Source of the DNA: Gammaproteobacteria bacterium
GTDB taxonomy: Bacteria; Pseudomonadota; Gammaproteobacteria; Poriferisulfidales; GCA-002705445
DNA: 64,000 nucleotides
NCBI GenBank assembly: GCA_018675635.1
Contig: JABGXU010000008.1
Span: forward strand, 321,588 to 385,587
Direction of reading: 5' to 3'
How positions within the stretch are numbered: position 1 is the first letter of the stretch; each line of letters opens with the position of its first letter. Made by a program: the position numbers and the translations under genes. Below the pieces are notes generated by a model. The model searched no databases, was not told the DNA's origin, and saw only the letters and a program-made list of their open reading frames with translations. This document shows, piece after piece, positions 29,851 through 41,056 of this stretch.

Positions 29851-30615
29851 ATGAATAGCATAGATTTGGAATTTATATTGGTTTTATTAATTTTTATTAG
29901 TTTTGTATTAATATTAGTTACTAAAAAAAATAATAATAACAAAAGTATAAAGTCTCTTAGTTGGTTGAATTATCAAGCCCGCTCATTTTTGCCAATATTA
30001 ATTATTGTTCTGATTTTAAGGTCATTCATAGCGGAACCTTTTAGAATTCCGTCAGGATCAATGATACCTACATTATTAATAGGTGATTATATACTCGTTA
30101 ATAAATATAAATATGGAATAAGAATGCCAATAACTAAATCTAAAATTATTAAAATATCTAATCCAATTAAGGGTGATGTAATAGTTTTTAGATATCCTGG
30201 CAATGAAAAAATTAATTTTATCAAGAGAGTAATAGGAATTCCTGGTGATATAATACGATATGAAGATAAAAATATATATGTTAATGACACTTTATTTGTG
30301 AAGACTAAAAAAAATGATCATCAGTACTCGGGAGAATTTGAAAGGCCTGAGATAGAACTATATTCTGAAAACAATAATGATAAAGTATATAATGTATTAA
30401 ACGATAATATGAGCCCCGCAACAAACGGAAAATATGTTGTACCTCAAGGGAAATATTTTGTAATGGGTGATAATAGAGACCATAGTAGTGATAGTAGATA
30501 CTGGGGTTTTGTTCCAGAGGAAAATTTGGTTGGTAAAGCTTTTTTGATATGGATGAGTTTTAATAGTAATACATATAGTCTTAAATATAAAAGAATAGGG
30601 CATTCAATTAAATAG
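29851..30615 (+). CDS. lepB: Signal peptidase I
   Basis: RIPSGSMIPTLLIGDYILVNKYKYG, FIKRVIGIPGD, MGDNRDHSSDSRYWG. Confidence 0.95.
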   Translation: MNSIDLEFILVLLIFISFVLILVTKKNNNNKSIKSLSWLNYQARSFLPILIIVLILRSFIAEPFRIPSGSMIPTLLIGDYILVNKYKYGIRMPITKSKIIKISNPIKGDVIVFRYPGNEKINFIKRVIGIPGDIIRYEDKNIYVNDTLFVKTKKNDHQYSGEFERPEIELYSENNNDKVYNVLNDNMSPATNGKYVVPQGKYFVMGDNRDHSSDSRYWGFVPEENLVGKAFLIWMSFNSNTYSLKYKRIGHSIK

Positions 30616-30623
30616 CATAATTT

Positions 30624-31301
30624 ATGAATAAAGTTGATATAGAAAATTTATTATCCTCAAAAATTAAAAATTCTCAATTATATTTAGACTCTCTAACACA
30701 CAGAAGTGCAAGCAATATAAATAATGAGCGCTTAGAATTTTTTGGAGATGCAATTCTAGGTTTAGTAATTGCAGAATATTTATATAATAAATTTCCAGAT
30801 GATGATGAGGGTGCGCTAAGTAGAAAAAGATCTCATCTTGTTAAAAAAGATACTCTAACCAAGATAGCAAATCAATATGATATAGGTAGTAAAGTAATTT
30901 TAGGTAAAGGAGAGAAAAAAAGTGGAGGGCATAATCGAGACTCTATTATTTCTGACGCATTAGAAGCACTAATAGGTGTGGTATATTTAATAGAAGGCTT
31001 AAAAATAGCAAAAAAATTTATTTATGAAATATTTAATGAGCAGATAAATTCCTTGCCAGAAAATGATGATTTAAAAGATTCAAAAACAAAACTACAAGAA
31101 TTATTACAGTCATATAGTTTGCCATTGCCAAGATATGAAACTACTGAAATAAATATAAAAAATAAAATAAGCTTTAAAACTATTTGCATAATTAAAGATT
31201 ATGATACGATCGAAGAAGGTAATGGTAGTAATAAAAGAAAGTCTCAACAAGAAGCTGCTATAAAAGCTTTAGAAAAAATTAATACAATTTTAAAAAAATA
31301 A
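30624..31301 (+). CDS. rnc: Ribonuclease III
   Basis: NERLEFFGDAILGLVIAEYLY, DALEALIGVVYL, C-terminal dsRBD. Confidence 0.95.
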   Translation: MNKVDIENLLSSKIKNSQLYLDSLTHRSASNINNERLEFFGDAILGLVIAEYLYNKFPDDDEGALSRKRSHLVKKDTLTKIANQYDIGSKVILGKGEKKSGGHNRDSIISDALEALIGVVYLIEGLKIAKKFIYEIFNEQINSLPENDDLKDSKTKLQELLQSYSLPLPRYETTEINIKNKISFKTICIIKDYDTIEEGNGSNKRKSQQEAAIKALEKINTILKK

Positions 31302-32180
31302 ATGTATAGCGGAAATATTTCAATAATAGGAAAGCCAAATGTCGGTAAATCTACTTTATTTAATTTATTGATAAGTAAACATCTTGCGGGAGAAACAAGT
31401 AAACCGCAAACAACGCGACATACGATCGATGGACTTCTTGAAGAGAATGACACAGAATTTTTATTTGTAGATACTCCTGGTATTAATTTTAATATAAGAA
31501 AAAATTTTAATAGATTACTTAATAAAAATGCTTTATCTGCTATTTATGATGCTGATGTAATTATTCATGTTGTAAATTATTTTCAATTAGATAGTGACGA
31601 TAAAAAAGTTATCGAAAATATTAGGGCTTTAAAGACACCAAAAATCTTGGTTTTAAATAAAATTGATCTGGATAAAAAAAAGAATAAGCTTTTAGATATA
31701 CTTTCAGATCTTCCTAAAGATATAGTAGATTTATATGATGAAATTATTCCTGCTAGCTCTAAAAATTCATTTAGTATTGTTGAATTAAAAAATATAGTTA
31801 GAAAATATCTTCCTCAAAATAAGAAAAAACAGTATAAAAATATTCTAAGTAGCAAGCCTGATAAATTTTTTGCAGCTGAATTTATAAGGGAGGCATGTAT
31901 TACATTTTTGTCTGTAGAACTTCCGTATTCTTTGCATGTTGAAATTGAGGAGTTTAATCATGAACATAAGTTACTTTCTATTTCAGCTACAATATACTTA
32001 AAAAAGAAAAGCCATGTGAGTATTGTTGTAGGTAAGAATGGTTCAATGTTAGTAAAAATTAGTAAATACGCTAGACTTAATTCAGAAAAATTATTTAATA
32101 AAAAAGTTTATTTAAAGATTTTCGTTAAATATGATGCTAAATGGAAGGATTCAGAATTTTTTCTTAATTCTTATAATTAA
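31302..32180 (+). CDS. era: GTPase Era
   Basis: GKPNVGKSTLFN, DTPG, NKID, C-terminal KH domain. Confidence 0.95.
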   Translation: MYSGNISIIGKPNVGKSTLFNLLISKHLAGETSKPQTTRHTIDGLLEENDTEFLFVDTPGINFNIRKNFNRLLNKNALSAIYDADVIIHVVNYFQLDSDDKKVIENIRALKTPKILVLNKIDLDKKKNKLLDILSDLPKDIVDLYDEIIPASSKNSFSIVELKNIVRKYLPQNKKKQYKNILSSKPDKFFAAEFIREACITFLSVELPYSLHVEIEEFNHEHKLLSISATIYLKKKSHVSIVVGKNGSMLVKISKYARLNSEKLFNKKVYLKIFVKYDAKWKDSEFFLNSYN

Positions 32181-32185
32181 TATTT

Positions 32186-32866
32186 ATGATTACTGAAGAT
32201 ATATATATTATTAAAATTACTCCTTATAGGGAATCTAGTAATCTTTATGATGTTATAGCTAAGAACTATGGGAAACTTACAATAATACATAAAGGTGTAA
32301 AAAATAATAATAAAAAAAACTCTTTAGAACTATTTGTTTCGTATAGAGCAAGTTGGTCTGGTAAAAGCAGTATAAAACTTTTGCGTGATTATGAGATTGT
32401 TGAAGCCCCAAAATTATCACCAAATCTTAATGTTATAGGATTATATTTTAATGAGTTAATGTATTATTTAACGCAAAATGATTACCATATTGAAGGACTT
32501 TATAATCACTATGATTTTTCCATGAAAAGTATTGTAAATACAGAAAATATTCTTGTAAATTTAAATAATTATGAAATTGGTCTTTTATTAATAACTGGTC
32601 ATTATATTATTTTCAATTCAAATATTGATGGGGAGCATGTAAGTATTGATAGTAATTATAAATATGTACCTGATTTTGGGCCAAAACAATGTACAAACAA
32701 AAATGAGGGTTATTCCGGAAAGACATTTTTAGCTTTATCTGAAAAATACGCATATGATGCTATGACTATAAAAGAATCTAGGGTATTAATGAAAAGGCTA
32801 ATAGATTATTATATACAACCAAAAAAAATTAGAACAAGAGAGATATTAAAATATATTTCTTTATAA
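32186..32866 (+). CDS. recO: DNA repair protein RecO
   Basis: Position rnc-era-recO-pdxJ; YRESSNLYDVIAKNYGKLTIIHKGVK...YFNELMYYL. Confidence 0.8.
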   Translation: MITEDIYIIKITPYRESSNLYDVIAKNYGKLTIIHKGVKNNNKKNSLELFVSYRASWSGKSSIKLLRDYEIVEAPKLSPNLNVIGLYFNELMYYLTQNDYHIEGLYNHYDFSMKSIVNTENILVNLNNYEIGLLLITGHYIIFNSNIDGEHVSIDSNYKYVPDFGPKQCTNKNEGYSGKTFLALSEKYAYDAMTIKESRVLMKRLIDYYIQPKKIRTREILKYISL

Positions 32867-32879
32867 AAAGGTGCAAAGT

Positions 32880-33596
32880 ATGCCAAAGCTAGGTGTAAAT
32901 TTAGATCATGTAGCAACAATAAGACAACAAAGATATACGCCATATCCAGATATGCTGACCGCTATACAAATTTCTGAATTAAGTGGGGCGGATAGTATTA
33001 CAATGCATTTGAGAGAAGATAGGCGCCACATACAATTTGAAGACATAAAAATGGCTAGGAAGAATATAACTACTAAATTAAATTTAGAGATGGCTCCAAC
33101 AGAAGAAATGTGCAAGATAGCAGTACAAATAAAACCTGATTATATTTGTATAGTTCCTGAAAAAAGGCAAGAACTTACAACCGAAGGAGGATTAGATGTT
33201 GAGAAAAAATTTGACACATTAAAACATATTATATTTGAGTTAAGTAAGTCAAAAGCTAAAATTTCAGTATTTATAGAACCAGAATTTAAAATGATAGACT
33301 TAGCAAAAAAACTTGGCGTAAGCGCAATAGAGCTTCATACAGGAAAATATGCTGAAGCAAATAATGAAGAAAAGAAGTTCTATTTGGAAAAAATTAAAGA
33401 AGCGGCAAGATACGGAGACGGGTTATCTTTAATCATAAATGCTGGCCATGGGCTTGATTATACTAATGTAGAAGAAATTGCTAGAATTAGAAAAATACAT
33501 GAATTAAATATCGGGCATTCGATAATAGCCGAATCAATATTCCTTGGCTTATCTGATGCAATAAAAAAAATGAAGAATGTAATTGAGAGTGCATAA
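32880..33596 (+). CDS. pdxJ: Pyridoxine 5'-phosphate synthase
   Basis: MPKLGVNLDHVATIRQQRYTPYPD; internal ATG 32880 preferred over listed GTG 32871. Confidence 0.95.
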   Translation: MPKLGVNLDHVATIRQQRYTPYPDMLTAIQISELSGADSITMHLREDRRHIQFEDIKMARKNITTKLNLEMAPTEEMCKIAVQIKPDYICIVPEKRQELTTEGGLDVEKKFDTLKHIIFELSKSKAKISVFIEPEFKMIDLAKKLGVSAIELHTGKYAEANNEEKKFYLEKIKEAARYGDGLSLIINAGHGLDYTNVEEIARIRKIHELNIGHSIIAESIFLGLSDAIKKMKNVIESA

Positions 33597-33974
33597 ATGA
33601 ATATATTTGGAATTGGTATTGATATAGTTGAACTTAAAAGAATAAATAGATTGTATTCTCTATACGGAGAAAGGTTCGCAAAAAAAATTTTAAACGATGA
33701 AGAATTATTAAGATTTTTTAAATCAAAAAACAAAGTTCCTTTTTTAGCTAAAAGATTTGCAGCAAAGGAAGCAATAGGTAAAGCTCTCGGTATTGGAATA
33801 ATGAATGGCTTTTTATTAAAAAATATATCTATCGAAAATGATGAACAAGGAAAACCTATAGCAATTTTAAAAAAACGAAAAGAATTTGAATCTTATGCAA
33901 ATAAAATAATATATTTATCCATATCTGATGAAAAAAATTTTGCTGTTGCAAATGCATTAATTTTAACTAAATAG
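33597..33974 (+). CDS. acpS: Holo-ACP synthase
   Basis: IFGIGIDIVELKRI, FLAKRFAAKEAIGKALG. Confidence 0.95.
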   Translation: MNIFGIGIDIVELKRINRLYSLYGERFAKKILNDEELLRFFKSKNKVPFLAKRFAAKEAIGKALGIGIMNGFLLKNISIENDEQGKPIAILKKRKEFESYANKIIYLSISDEKNFAVANALILTK

Positions 33975-33980
33975 CGTATT

Positions 33981-34868
33981 ATGAAATATAAAACAATAAG
34001 TGAACTTATAGGAAATACTCCTTTAGTAGAACTTAAAAGATTGAATAAAAGTAATAATCAATTATTAGTAAAGCTTGAGGGTGATAATCCAGCTGGATCA
34101 GTTAAAGATAGGGCTGCTTTAAAAATGATAACTGATGCAGAAATTAACGGCTTACTTAAGTTAGACGATACAATTATAGAAGCTACTAGCGGCAATACAG
34201 GAATTGCTTTAGCAATGGTCTGTGCTATCAAAGGATATAAGCTTATATTAATTATGCCAGATAACATGACGTTAGAAAGGCGTGCAGCTATGCAAGCTTA
34301 TGGCGCAGAGATAATATTGGTATCAGAAGACGATGGTATGGAAGGCGCTAGAGATCTTGCTCTTAAAATGCAAAGTGATAATTTGGGATTAGTATTAGAT
34401 CAATTTTCAAATCTTTCTAATGTAAATGCTCATTTTAATTCTACAGGGCCTGAGATATGGAGAGATACGGGTGGCGAAATTACACATTTTATTGCTTCTA
34501 TGGGAACAACGGGGACTATTGTAGGTACTGCAAAATATTTAAAATCTATGAATCCTGACATTAAAATCATTGGTGTTCAGCCAGAAGAAAATGCTTCAAT
34601 TCCAGGAATAAGAAAATGGCCAGAAGAATACTTGCCAAAAATTTATGATGATAAAAATATTGATGAAATTATATATATTACTCAAGAACAAGCAGAAAAT
34701 ACTACAAAAGAATTGGCAGAAAAAGAAGGTATATTTTCCGGGCCTTCATCAGGCGGAACAACATTTGTTGCATTAGAAGTAGCAGAAAAAGAAGAAAATG
34801 CGGTTATAGTTTCTATAATATGTGATCGTGGCGATAGATATATATCAACAGGAATTTTTAATAAATGA
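33981..34868 (+). CDS. cysM: Cysteine synthase B
   Basis: IGNTPLVELKRL, GDNPAGSVKDRAAL, EATSGNTGIALAM, GTTGTIVGTAKYL. Confidence 0.9.
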   Translation: MKYKTISELIGNTPLVELKRLNKSNNQLLVKLEGDNPAGSVKDRAALKMITDAEINGLLKLDDTIIEATSGNTGIALAMVCAIKGYKLILIMPDNMTLERRAAMQAYGAEIILVSEDDGMEGARDLALKMQSDNLGLVLDQFSNLSNVNAHFNSTGPEIWRDTGGEITHFIASMGTTGTIVGTAKYLKSMNPDIKIIGVQPEENASIPGIRKWPEEYLPKIYDDKNIDEIIYITQEQAENTTKELAEKEGIFSGPSSGGTTFVALEVAEKEENAVIVSIICDRGDRYISTGIFNK

Positions 34869-35641
34869 ATATTTTAGTTTTTGACATTGAAACAGTACCA
34901 GATACTGTAAATGGTTCTAAAATTTTAGGTTTAAGAGATTTAGATGATAAAGATATTATAAAAGCTATGGAGCATACGCAATTTCAAAAAACTGGAACAA
35001 TGTTTCAACCTCTGCACCTTCATAAAATTGTAGCAATTTCTGTCTTATATAAGAATAATGAAAAAATATCTTTGTTATCACTTGGTGAAATTGATTCAAA
35101 AGAATGCGATCTTCTTAGACTTTTTTTTAGTGCCATTGATAAATATCAACCTCAACTTGTAAGTTGGAATGGAAGAGGTTTTGACTTGCCAGTAATACAT
35201 TATCGTTCATTACTTCATGGTGTTTCCTCAATAAAGTACTGGGATAAAGGGGATGATGATAAAGAATTTAAATGGAATAATTATCATAATCGATATCATG
35301 ACAGAAATTTAGATCTTATGGATGTCTTGTCTGCTTATAGAAAGCCAGCGCCCCTAAGTGACGTTGCGCAACTTGTTGGAGCACCTGGAAAATATGGAAT
35401 CGATGGAAGTAAGGTTACGGAATATTATTTAAAAAATGAAATTAAAATTATTAGAGATTATTGTGAAACTGATGTATTAAACACATACTTAGTATTTTTA
35501 AAATTTCAGATGATTGCAAATAATATTTCTAAAAATGAATATGATGAATTAAAACAAGAAATTTTTTTATTGTTAGATGAATCAGAAAATCAGCACTGGA
35601 AAGAATTTAACTCTCTGTGTGAAAAGAGTTTAGAGAAGTAG
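34865..35641 (+). CDS. Predicted 3'-5' exonuclease, PolB-like
   Basis: VFDIETVPD, LVSWNGRGFDLPVI, YCETDVLNTYLVF (DEDD exonuclease motifs). Confidence 0.85.
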   Translation: MNILVFDIETVPDTVNGSKILGLRDLDDKDIIKAMEHTQFQKTGTMFQPLHLHKIVAISVLYKNNEKISLLSLGEIDSKECDLLRLFFSAIDKYQPQLVSWNGRGFDLPVIHYRSLLHGVSSIKYWDKGDDDKEFKWNNYHNRYHDRNLDLMDVLSAYRKPAPLSDVAQLVGAPGKYGIDGSKVTEYYLKNEIKIIRDYCETDVLNTYLVFLKFQMIANNISKNEYDELKQEIFLLLDESENQHWKEFNSLCEKSLEK

Positions 35642-36760
35642 CTCACATAAAACACCATAATAAATATTTTCTAAATTATATAAATCTTCAATATTAATAT
35701 TTTCATCAACTTTATGAGCAGATGTATTTAAAGGGCCAAATTCTATAGTCTCATTTGCATGTTGAGATATAAATCTAGCGTCAGATGTTCCGCCACTTGT
35801 TGATAATGCGGCATTTTGATTCACAGTATTTTTAATAACTTTCTGCAGAATTTCCGTTAGTTTCCCTTCATTAGTAATAAATGGATTTGCTGAACAATCC
35901 CAATTTATTTTATATTTACAATCTATATTTGAAATAATTTTTTCAAAGCTATTTTTAATTTTATTTTCATTTAACTCATTAGAAAATCTTAAATTAAATT
36001 TAATCGTTACTGATGCTGGAATCATATTGGTAGCTACGCTATCTGACATAATTGATGATATTTGAAACGATGTTGCTGGAAAATATTTATTTCCATTATC
36101 CCACTTATGCTTTATTAATTTTTCTATTAAAATTCCTGAATAATGTATTGGGTTTTTAGCTAATTCGGGATAAGCAATATGACCTTGAATACCATAAAGT
36201 TTTAAAAGACCACTAATTGAACCTCTTCTGCCATTTTTAATAGTGTCACCAAATTTTTTACTACTTGTAGGTTCTCCTACTAAACAATAATTTATATTTA
36301 TATTATCTTTTTTTAGCTTTTCAATTACTTTTTTTGTACCAAATTTAGCTGGACCTTCCTCGTCGCTTGTTAATAGGAATCCAATAGAACCATTATGATC
36401 AGGGTTATCTTTTATAAACCTTTGTGATGCTGAAATCATAGCAGCTATACTAGATTTCATATCAGACGCTCCTCTTCCGTATAAAATATTATCAATTATT
36501 TCTGGTTTAAATGGGTCTGTTTTCCATTCTTTAAGATTACCAGGAGGTACAACATCTGTATGCCCAGCAAAAACTAGCAAAGGCTCTTTTTCTCCTTTTC
36601 TTAACCAAGAATTTTTAACATTCTCAAAATTTAAATTTTCGTATAAAAAATTGTAATCTAAAAGCTGATTTTTTATATATTCTTGACACCCATCATCATT
36701 TGGTGTTATTGATTTTTTTTCTATTAAATTTATTAATATTTTTTCTAAATTATTTTCCAT
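35630..36760 (-). CDS. dapE: Succinyl-diaminopimelate desuccinylase
   Basis: FAGHTDVVPPGNLKEWKTDPF, YGRGASDMKSSIAA, TSDEEGPA, STSGGTSDARF. Confidence 0.95.
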   Translation of the reverse strand: MENNLEKILINLIEKKSITPNDDGCQEYIKNQLLDYNFLYENLNFENVKNSWLRKGEKEPLLVFAGHTDVVPPGNLKEWKTDPFKPEIIDNILYGRGASDMKSSIAAMISASQRFIKDNPDHNGSIGFLLTSDEEGPAKFGTKKVIEKLKKDNININYCLVGEPTSSKKFGDTIKNGRRGSISGLLKLYGIQGHIAYPELAKNPIHYSGILIEKLIKHKWDNGNKYFPATSFQISSIMSDSVATNMIPASVTIKFNLRFSNELNENKIKNSFEKIISNIDCKYKINWDCSANPFITNEGKLTEILQKVIKNTVNQNAALSTSGGTSDARFISQHANETIEFGPLNTSAHKVDENINIEDLYNLENIYYGVLCELLL

Positions 36761-37578
36761 TAATTAAGATCTCTCAATATATTATTGATACCAACTTTAG
36801 ATAAAGTTTTTTTATCAACTTTTTTAACTATAATAGCTGCATACATACTATATTTTCCATCTTTTGAAGGAAGATTGCCTGAAACAACTACAGAGCCAGT
36901 TGGTATTAAGCCATATGTAATTTCCCCTGTGCTTCTGTCATAAATCCTTGTGCTTTTTCCAATATATACGCCCATAGAAATTACTGATCCTTCTTCTACA
37001 ATAACTCCTTCAACGATTTCTGATCTTGCTCCAATAAAACAATTATCTTCAATTATTGTAGGTGTAGCTTGAAGAGGTTCAAGAACTCCTCCAATACCAA
37101 CACCACCAGAAAGATGAACATTTTTTCCAATTTGAGCGCATGAACCTACAGTTACCCACGTATCTACCATTGTGTATTCATCAACATATGCGCCAATATT
37201 TACATAAGATGGCATTAAAATAACACCAGCAGCTTGATAGGAACCATATCTTGCTGTTGCACTAGGCACTATCCTAACTTTATTCTTTAAGGCTTCATCA
37301 GAAGTTAAATTACTATATTTAAGCGGAACTTTGTCATAAAAATCTGATTCTGCACCTTTAATTATAGTATTTTCAGAAAAACTAAAATATAACAAGATTG
37401 CTTTCTTTACCCAGTCATTTACGATCCATTTACCATTAATTTTTTCAGCGACTCTGAGTTTTCCTTTGTCGAGATCATTTATAGTGTCTTTGACTTTTTG
37501 TATTAAATCTTTGTTTTTAGAAATATCCTTGGAATTTATTAAATCATTATAACCAGTTTCAATTATTTCTTTTGTCAT
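36760..37578 (-). CDS. dapD: Tetrahydrodipicolinate N-succinyltransferase
   Basis: Left-handed beta helix; [41 protein letters not shown]. Confidence 0.95.
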   Translation of the reverse strand: MTKEIIETGYNDLINSKDISKNKDLIQKVKDTINDLDKGKLRVAEKINGKWIVNDWVKKAILLYFSFSENTIIKGAESDFYDKVPLKYSNLTSDEALKNKVRIVPSATARYGSYQAAGVILMPSYVNIGAYVDEYTMVDTWVTVGSCAQIGKNVHLSGGVGIGGVLEPLQATPTIIEDNCFIGARSEIVEGVIVEEGSVISMGVYIGKSTRIYDRSTGEITYGLIPTGSVVVSGNLPSKDGKYSMYAAIIVKKVDKKTLSKVGINNILRDLN

Positions 37579-37594
37579 CTCTTCCCTCTTTTAA

Positions 37595-40204
37595 TTAATT
37601 GTATAATTCTGAAATTTTTTGTTTAATATTAATTTTTGTTTTTTCAATATAATTCTCTAAACACATTTCTTTATTAGTCGTTATTACGCTAAAAATATCG
37701 TTGGCTTCCTCACCTAATGTTGATATTTTCGCATCTTTTACCATTAAATCACAACTATCTAAAGATTCACATATTTTTGATAAAAGACCAGGATGATCAA
37801 GAGTACTAATTTCTATTAAAAGCTCTTTTTTTTCTTTTCTAGTAATTTCTAAATTTATAAAATTTTTGAAACTAGCTATATTTTCTGTTTGTTTTTTAGT
37901 TATCTTATTTATTTTATAATTTGGATTATCTATAGCTCCGGTAATTTTTTGACTTAAAAAACTTAGAGTGTGTTTATCTTTAATAAACTTACCATTTTTA
38001 TCAAGAAGAAGGTATGTATCTAGTGCTTGATTGTTCTTTAGAGTAATAATTCTTGCATCTACAATACTGATATTTAGGTTATCAATTATATTAGCTATAT
38101 AAGAAAATATATTTTTTCTGGAGTTTTGAAATACAGTTAATTCAGTGCATCCTTTTATAACTCTTTCTCTAATAGCTACCGCATTATTAGGACTATTACC
38201 TGAAATAATTCCTGCGTGCCAAGCAATTTCATCGTCGCTGTGTCTTCTGCAGTAATCAGTATTTAAAAATGACCATATCTTTTCCAATTCTTTCTTATTA
38301 ATTTTATTGGAAAGAATAGTTTCTACAGATTTTTTTAAATTTATAATATATCTATCTGGTTTTTTAATATCAAAAGTATTTTTTCGGAAGTAATTTTTGC
38401 ATGCAATATATAACTCTTTTAACAGTGAGGCCTTCCAGTCAGTATATAATTCTGGATTGGTTCCTCTAATATCAGCAATTGTGAGTAAATATAAATAATT
38501 TAATCTTTCTTGAGTTTTAACTTTATCAGCGAATTCCTTAACAATATTTGAATCACTAATGTCTTTTTTTTGTATTGTTAGTGACATGATTAGATGATTT
38601 TCTACTAGCCAACTAACCATTTCAGATTGATGCTTATTCATTCCATGTGTTTCACAAAATATTAGTGATTCCGCACAACCAACTTTTGAATGATCTTGAT
38701 TTCTCCCTTTGCCAATATCATGGAAAATAGCTCCTAAGTATAATATTTCTGGTGAGAGCAATTTTCTAAATATTGCATATACAAATGGATAGTTTATTTT
38801 GCACTCATTAGTATCCATATACCTAGTATTCGAGAGTACTGATAAAGTATGTTCATCAACAGTGTATATGTGAAATAAATCAAATTGCATCATGCCAACA
38901 ACTCTTGAAAATGGTTTTAAGTAAGCTTCTAATACTCCATAGTCGTTCATTTTTCTTAAACACTTAGTAATTCCATTTTTTTGATAAAAAATATTCATAA
39001 ACAATTTTTTGTTAATAGGATTTTTTCTGAATTTTTTATCTATTAAATATAGGCACTCCCTTATATCTCTTATAGTGTTTGCAGATATGTCTAATAAATC
39101 ATTATTGGTATTTCTTATTAAAAATATTTCTAAAAGTTTACTAGGATTTTTAATAAATATGCTTTTATCAAAAGCACTCACAACATCATTTTGGATATAA
39201 AAAGAATTATTTATTTCTATTTTTTTAATATTTCCCCCCTCATGCATTGAATTTTCAATATACTTAATTATAATTTCATTGAGCTGCTTAATATTTGTTA
39301 TATGCTTATAAAAACTTTGCATAAACTTTTCAACACCAATATTTGTATTAGTTTCATAACCAAGATGATGAGCAAGTTTTTTTTGGTTAGAAAAGTAAAG
39401 TCTTTCCTCAGGCTTACTATGTATGTAATGCAATAGAAATCTAACTTTAGATAAAAATTTCTCAGAACGCACTAAATCTGCATATTCTTTTTTAGTAATA
39501 ATATTGTTATTAAATAAATCTAAAAGAGAATTCGTATTAAAATTTCTTTTTGTTATCCATATTAAAGTCTGAAGATCCCTAAATCCCCCAGGCCCTTCTT
39601 TTATATTTGGCTCTAATAAATATCCTGTATTAGAATATTTTTTATACCTATTAATTTTTTCTTGTTTTTTTGCTAATAAAAATTTTTTTTTAGTCCAAAT
39701 ATTCTTATTATCAATATCTTTTTTTAGATTATTATAAAAATTTTTATCACCAATAATGAGTCTGCTTTCTAATAAACTCGTATAAATTGTGACGTCATTA
39801 TTAATTGCGAAAATGCAATCTTCATTAGTTCTTACAGAATGACCTATTATAGTTTTAAAATACCAAATTTCTGCTATAAAATTTTCAATATTTTTTAATG
39901 TTTCCTTATCGTTATAATCGTTAATTAATATTAATATATCAATATCAGAGTAGGGGAAAAGCTCACCTCGACCATAGCCACCAACCGCTATAAGAGAAAT
40001 ATTCTTTAGTTTAAGATTATTTTTTTGCCATGATTTTTTTATTAAGTGATCTATTATTTTAGATTTAGTAAGTATTATTTTTTTAATATTAATTTTTTCT
40101 TTATATAAAGAAAAAATATAATCATTAATTATATTTTTATTATTTGAATTTTTTTCGTTATCAAAATTAATTAAAAAATTTTTAACTAAATTATTTTTTG
40201 CCAT
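37595..40204 (-). CDS. glnD: PII uridylyltransferase / uridylyl-removing enzyme
   Basis: VGGYGRGELFPYSDIDILIL, AIFHDIGKGRNQDHSKVG, two C-terminal ACT-like regions. Confidence 0.95.
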   Translation of the reverse strand: MAKNNLVKNFLINFDNEKNSNNKNIINDYIFSLYKEKINIKKIILTKSKIIDHLIKKSWQKNNLKLKNISLIAVGGYGRGELFPYSDIDILILINDYNDKETLKNIENFIAEIWYFKTIIGHSVRTNEDCIFAINNDVTIYTSLLESRLIIGDKNFYNNLKKDIDNKNIWTKKKFLLAKKQEKINRYKKYSNTGYLLEPNIKEGPGGFRDLQTLIWITKRNFNTNSLLDLFNNNIITKKEYADLVRSEKFLSKVRFLLHYIHSKPEERLYFSNQKKLAHHLGYETNTNIGVEKFMQSFYKHITNIKQLNEIIIKYIENSMHEGGNIKKIEINNSFYIQNDVVSAFDKSIFIKNPSKLLEIFLIRNTNNDLLDISANTIRDIRECLYLIDKKFRKNPINKKLFMNIFYQKNGITKCLRKMNDYGVLEAYLKPFSRVVGMMQFDLFHIYTVDEHTLSVLSNTRYMDTNECKINYPFVYAIFRKLLSPEILYLGAIFHDIGKGRNQDHSKVGCAESLIFCETHGMNKHQSEMVSWLVENHLIMSLTIQKKDISDSNIVKEFADKVKTQERLNYLYLLTIADIRGTNPELYTDWKASLLKELYIACKNYFRKNTFDIKKPDRYIINLKKSVETILSNKINKKELEKIWSFLNTDYCRRHSDDEIAWHAGIISGNSPNNAVAIRERVIKGCTELTVFQNSRKNIFSYIANIIDNLNISIVDARIITLKNNQALDTYLLLDKNGKFIKDKHTLSFLSQKITGAIDNPNYKINKITKKQTENIASFKNFINLEITRKEKKELLIEISTLDHPGLLSKICESLDSCDLMVKDAKISTLGEEANDIFSVITTNKEMCLENYIEKTKINIKQKISELYN

Positions 40205-40962
40205 TATAGATTTTCTTCAGGTCTCTTAGTTAGCACTTCATAACCGGTTTTTGTGACAAGTATAGTATGTTCCCACTGAGCTGATAAACTATGATCTTTG
40301 GTAACAACAGTCCATTTGTCTGGTAATAACTTTATATCTTTTTTCCCAAAATTAATCATTGGTTCAATAGTAAATGTCATGCCTTCTTTTAAAGTTATGC
40401 CTTCACCTTTTTCTCCATAATGTAAAATTTGCGGTTCTTCGTGAAATTCTTTCCCAATACCATGTCCGCAATACTCTCTCACTACTGAACAATGATTTTT
40501 TTCAATAAATTCTTGAATATTATGACCAATGTCACCAAGCGTTGCCCCTGGCTTAACAGTATTAATTCCAATTTTTAAAGCTTCATAAGTAATATTTACA
40601 AGTCTCTTTGCTTGTATAGTTGGTTTCCCAAGAAAAAACATTTTGCTTGTGTCACCATGATATCCGTCTTTTATTACAGTCACGTCTATATTAAGAATAT
40701 CTTGTTTTTTTAGAACCCGCTTATCTGGAATTCCATGGCAAACTTGATGATTTATTGATGTGCATATAGATTTTGGAAAACCTTTGTAATTCAGTGGTGC
40801 TGGAATACAACCCAGATCATTAACAATATAATTATGACATATTTTGTCTAACTCTTCGGTTTTTACACCAGGTTTTACAAAATCTTCAATCATTATAAGA
40901 ACTTTAGAAGCTAGATTGCCCGCAATTCTCATTTTTTCTATTTCAGTGGCGTTTTTTATCAT
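40204..40962 (-). CDS. map: Methionine aminopeptidase type I
   Basis: FPKSICTSINHQVCHGIP, EYCGHGIGKEFHEEPQILHYG. Confidence 0.95.
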   Translation of the reverse strand: MIKNATEIEKMRIAGNLASKVLIMIEDFVKPGVKTEELDKICHNYIVNDLGCIPAPLNYKGFPKSICTSINHQVCHGIPDKRVLKKQDILNIDVTVIKDGYHGDTSKMFFLGKPTIQAKRLVNITYEALKIGINTVKPGATLGDIGHNIQEFIEKNHCSVVREYCGHGIGKEFHEEPQILHYGEKGEGITLKEGMTFTIEPMINFGKKDIKLLPDKWTVVTKDHSLSAQWEHTILVTKTGYEVLTKRPEENL

Positions 40963-41056
40963 AATTTATGGTTAAAATAAGTAGAATTAATATTATTATA
41001 CAGATTGTTCTTATATCAAGTCTATGTTATAAAGCAAGCGCAGTAATAAAAAATAA

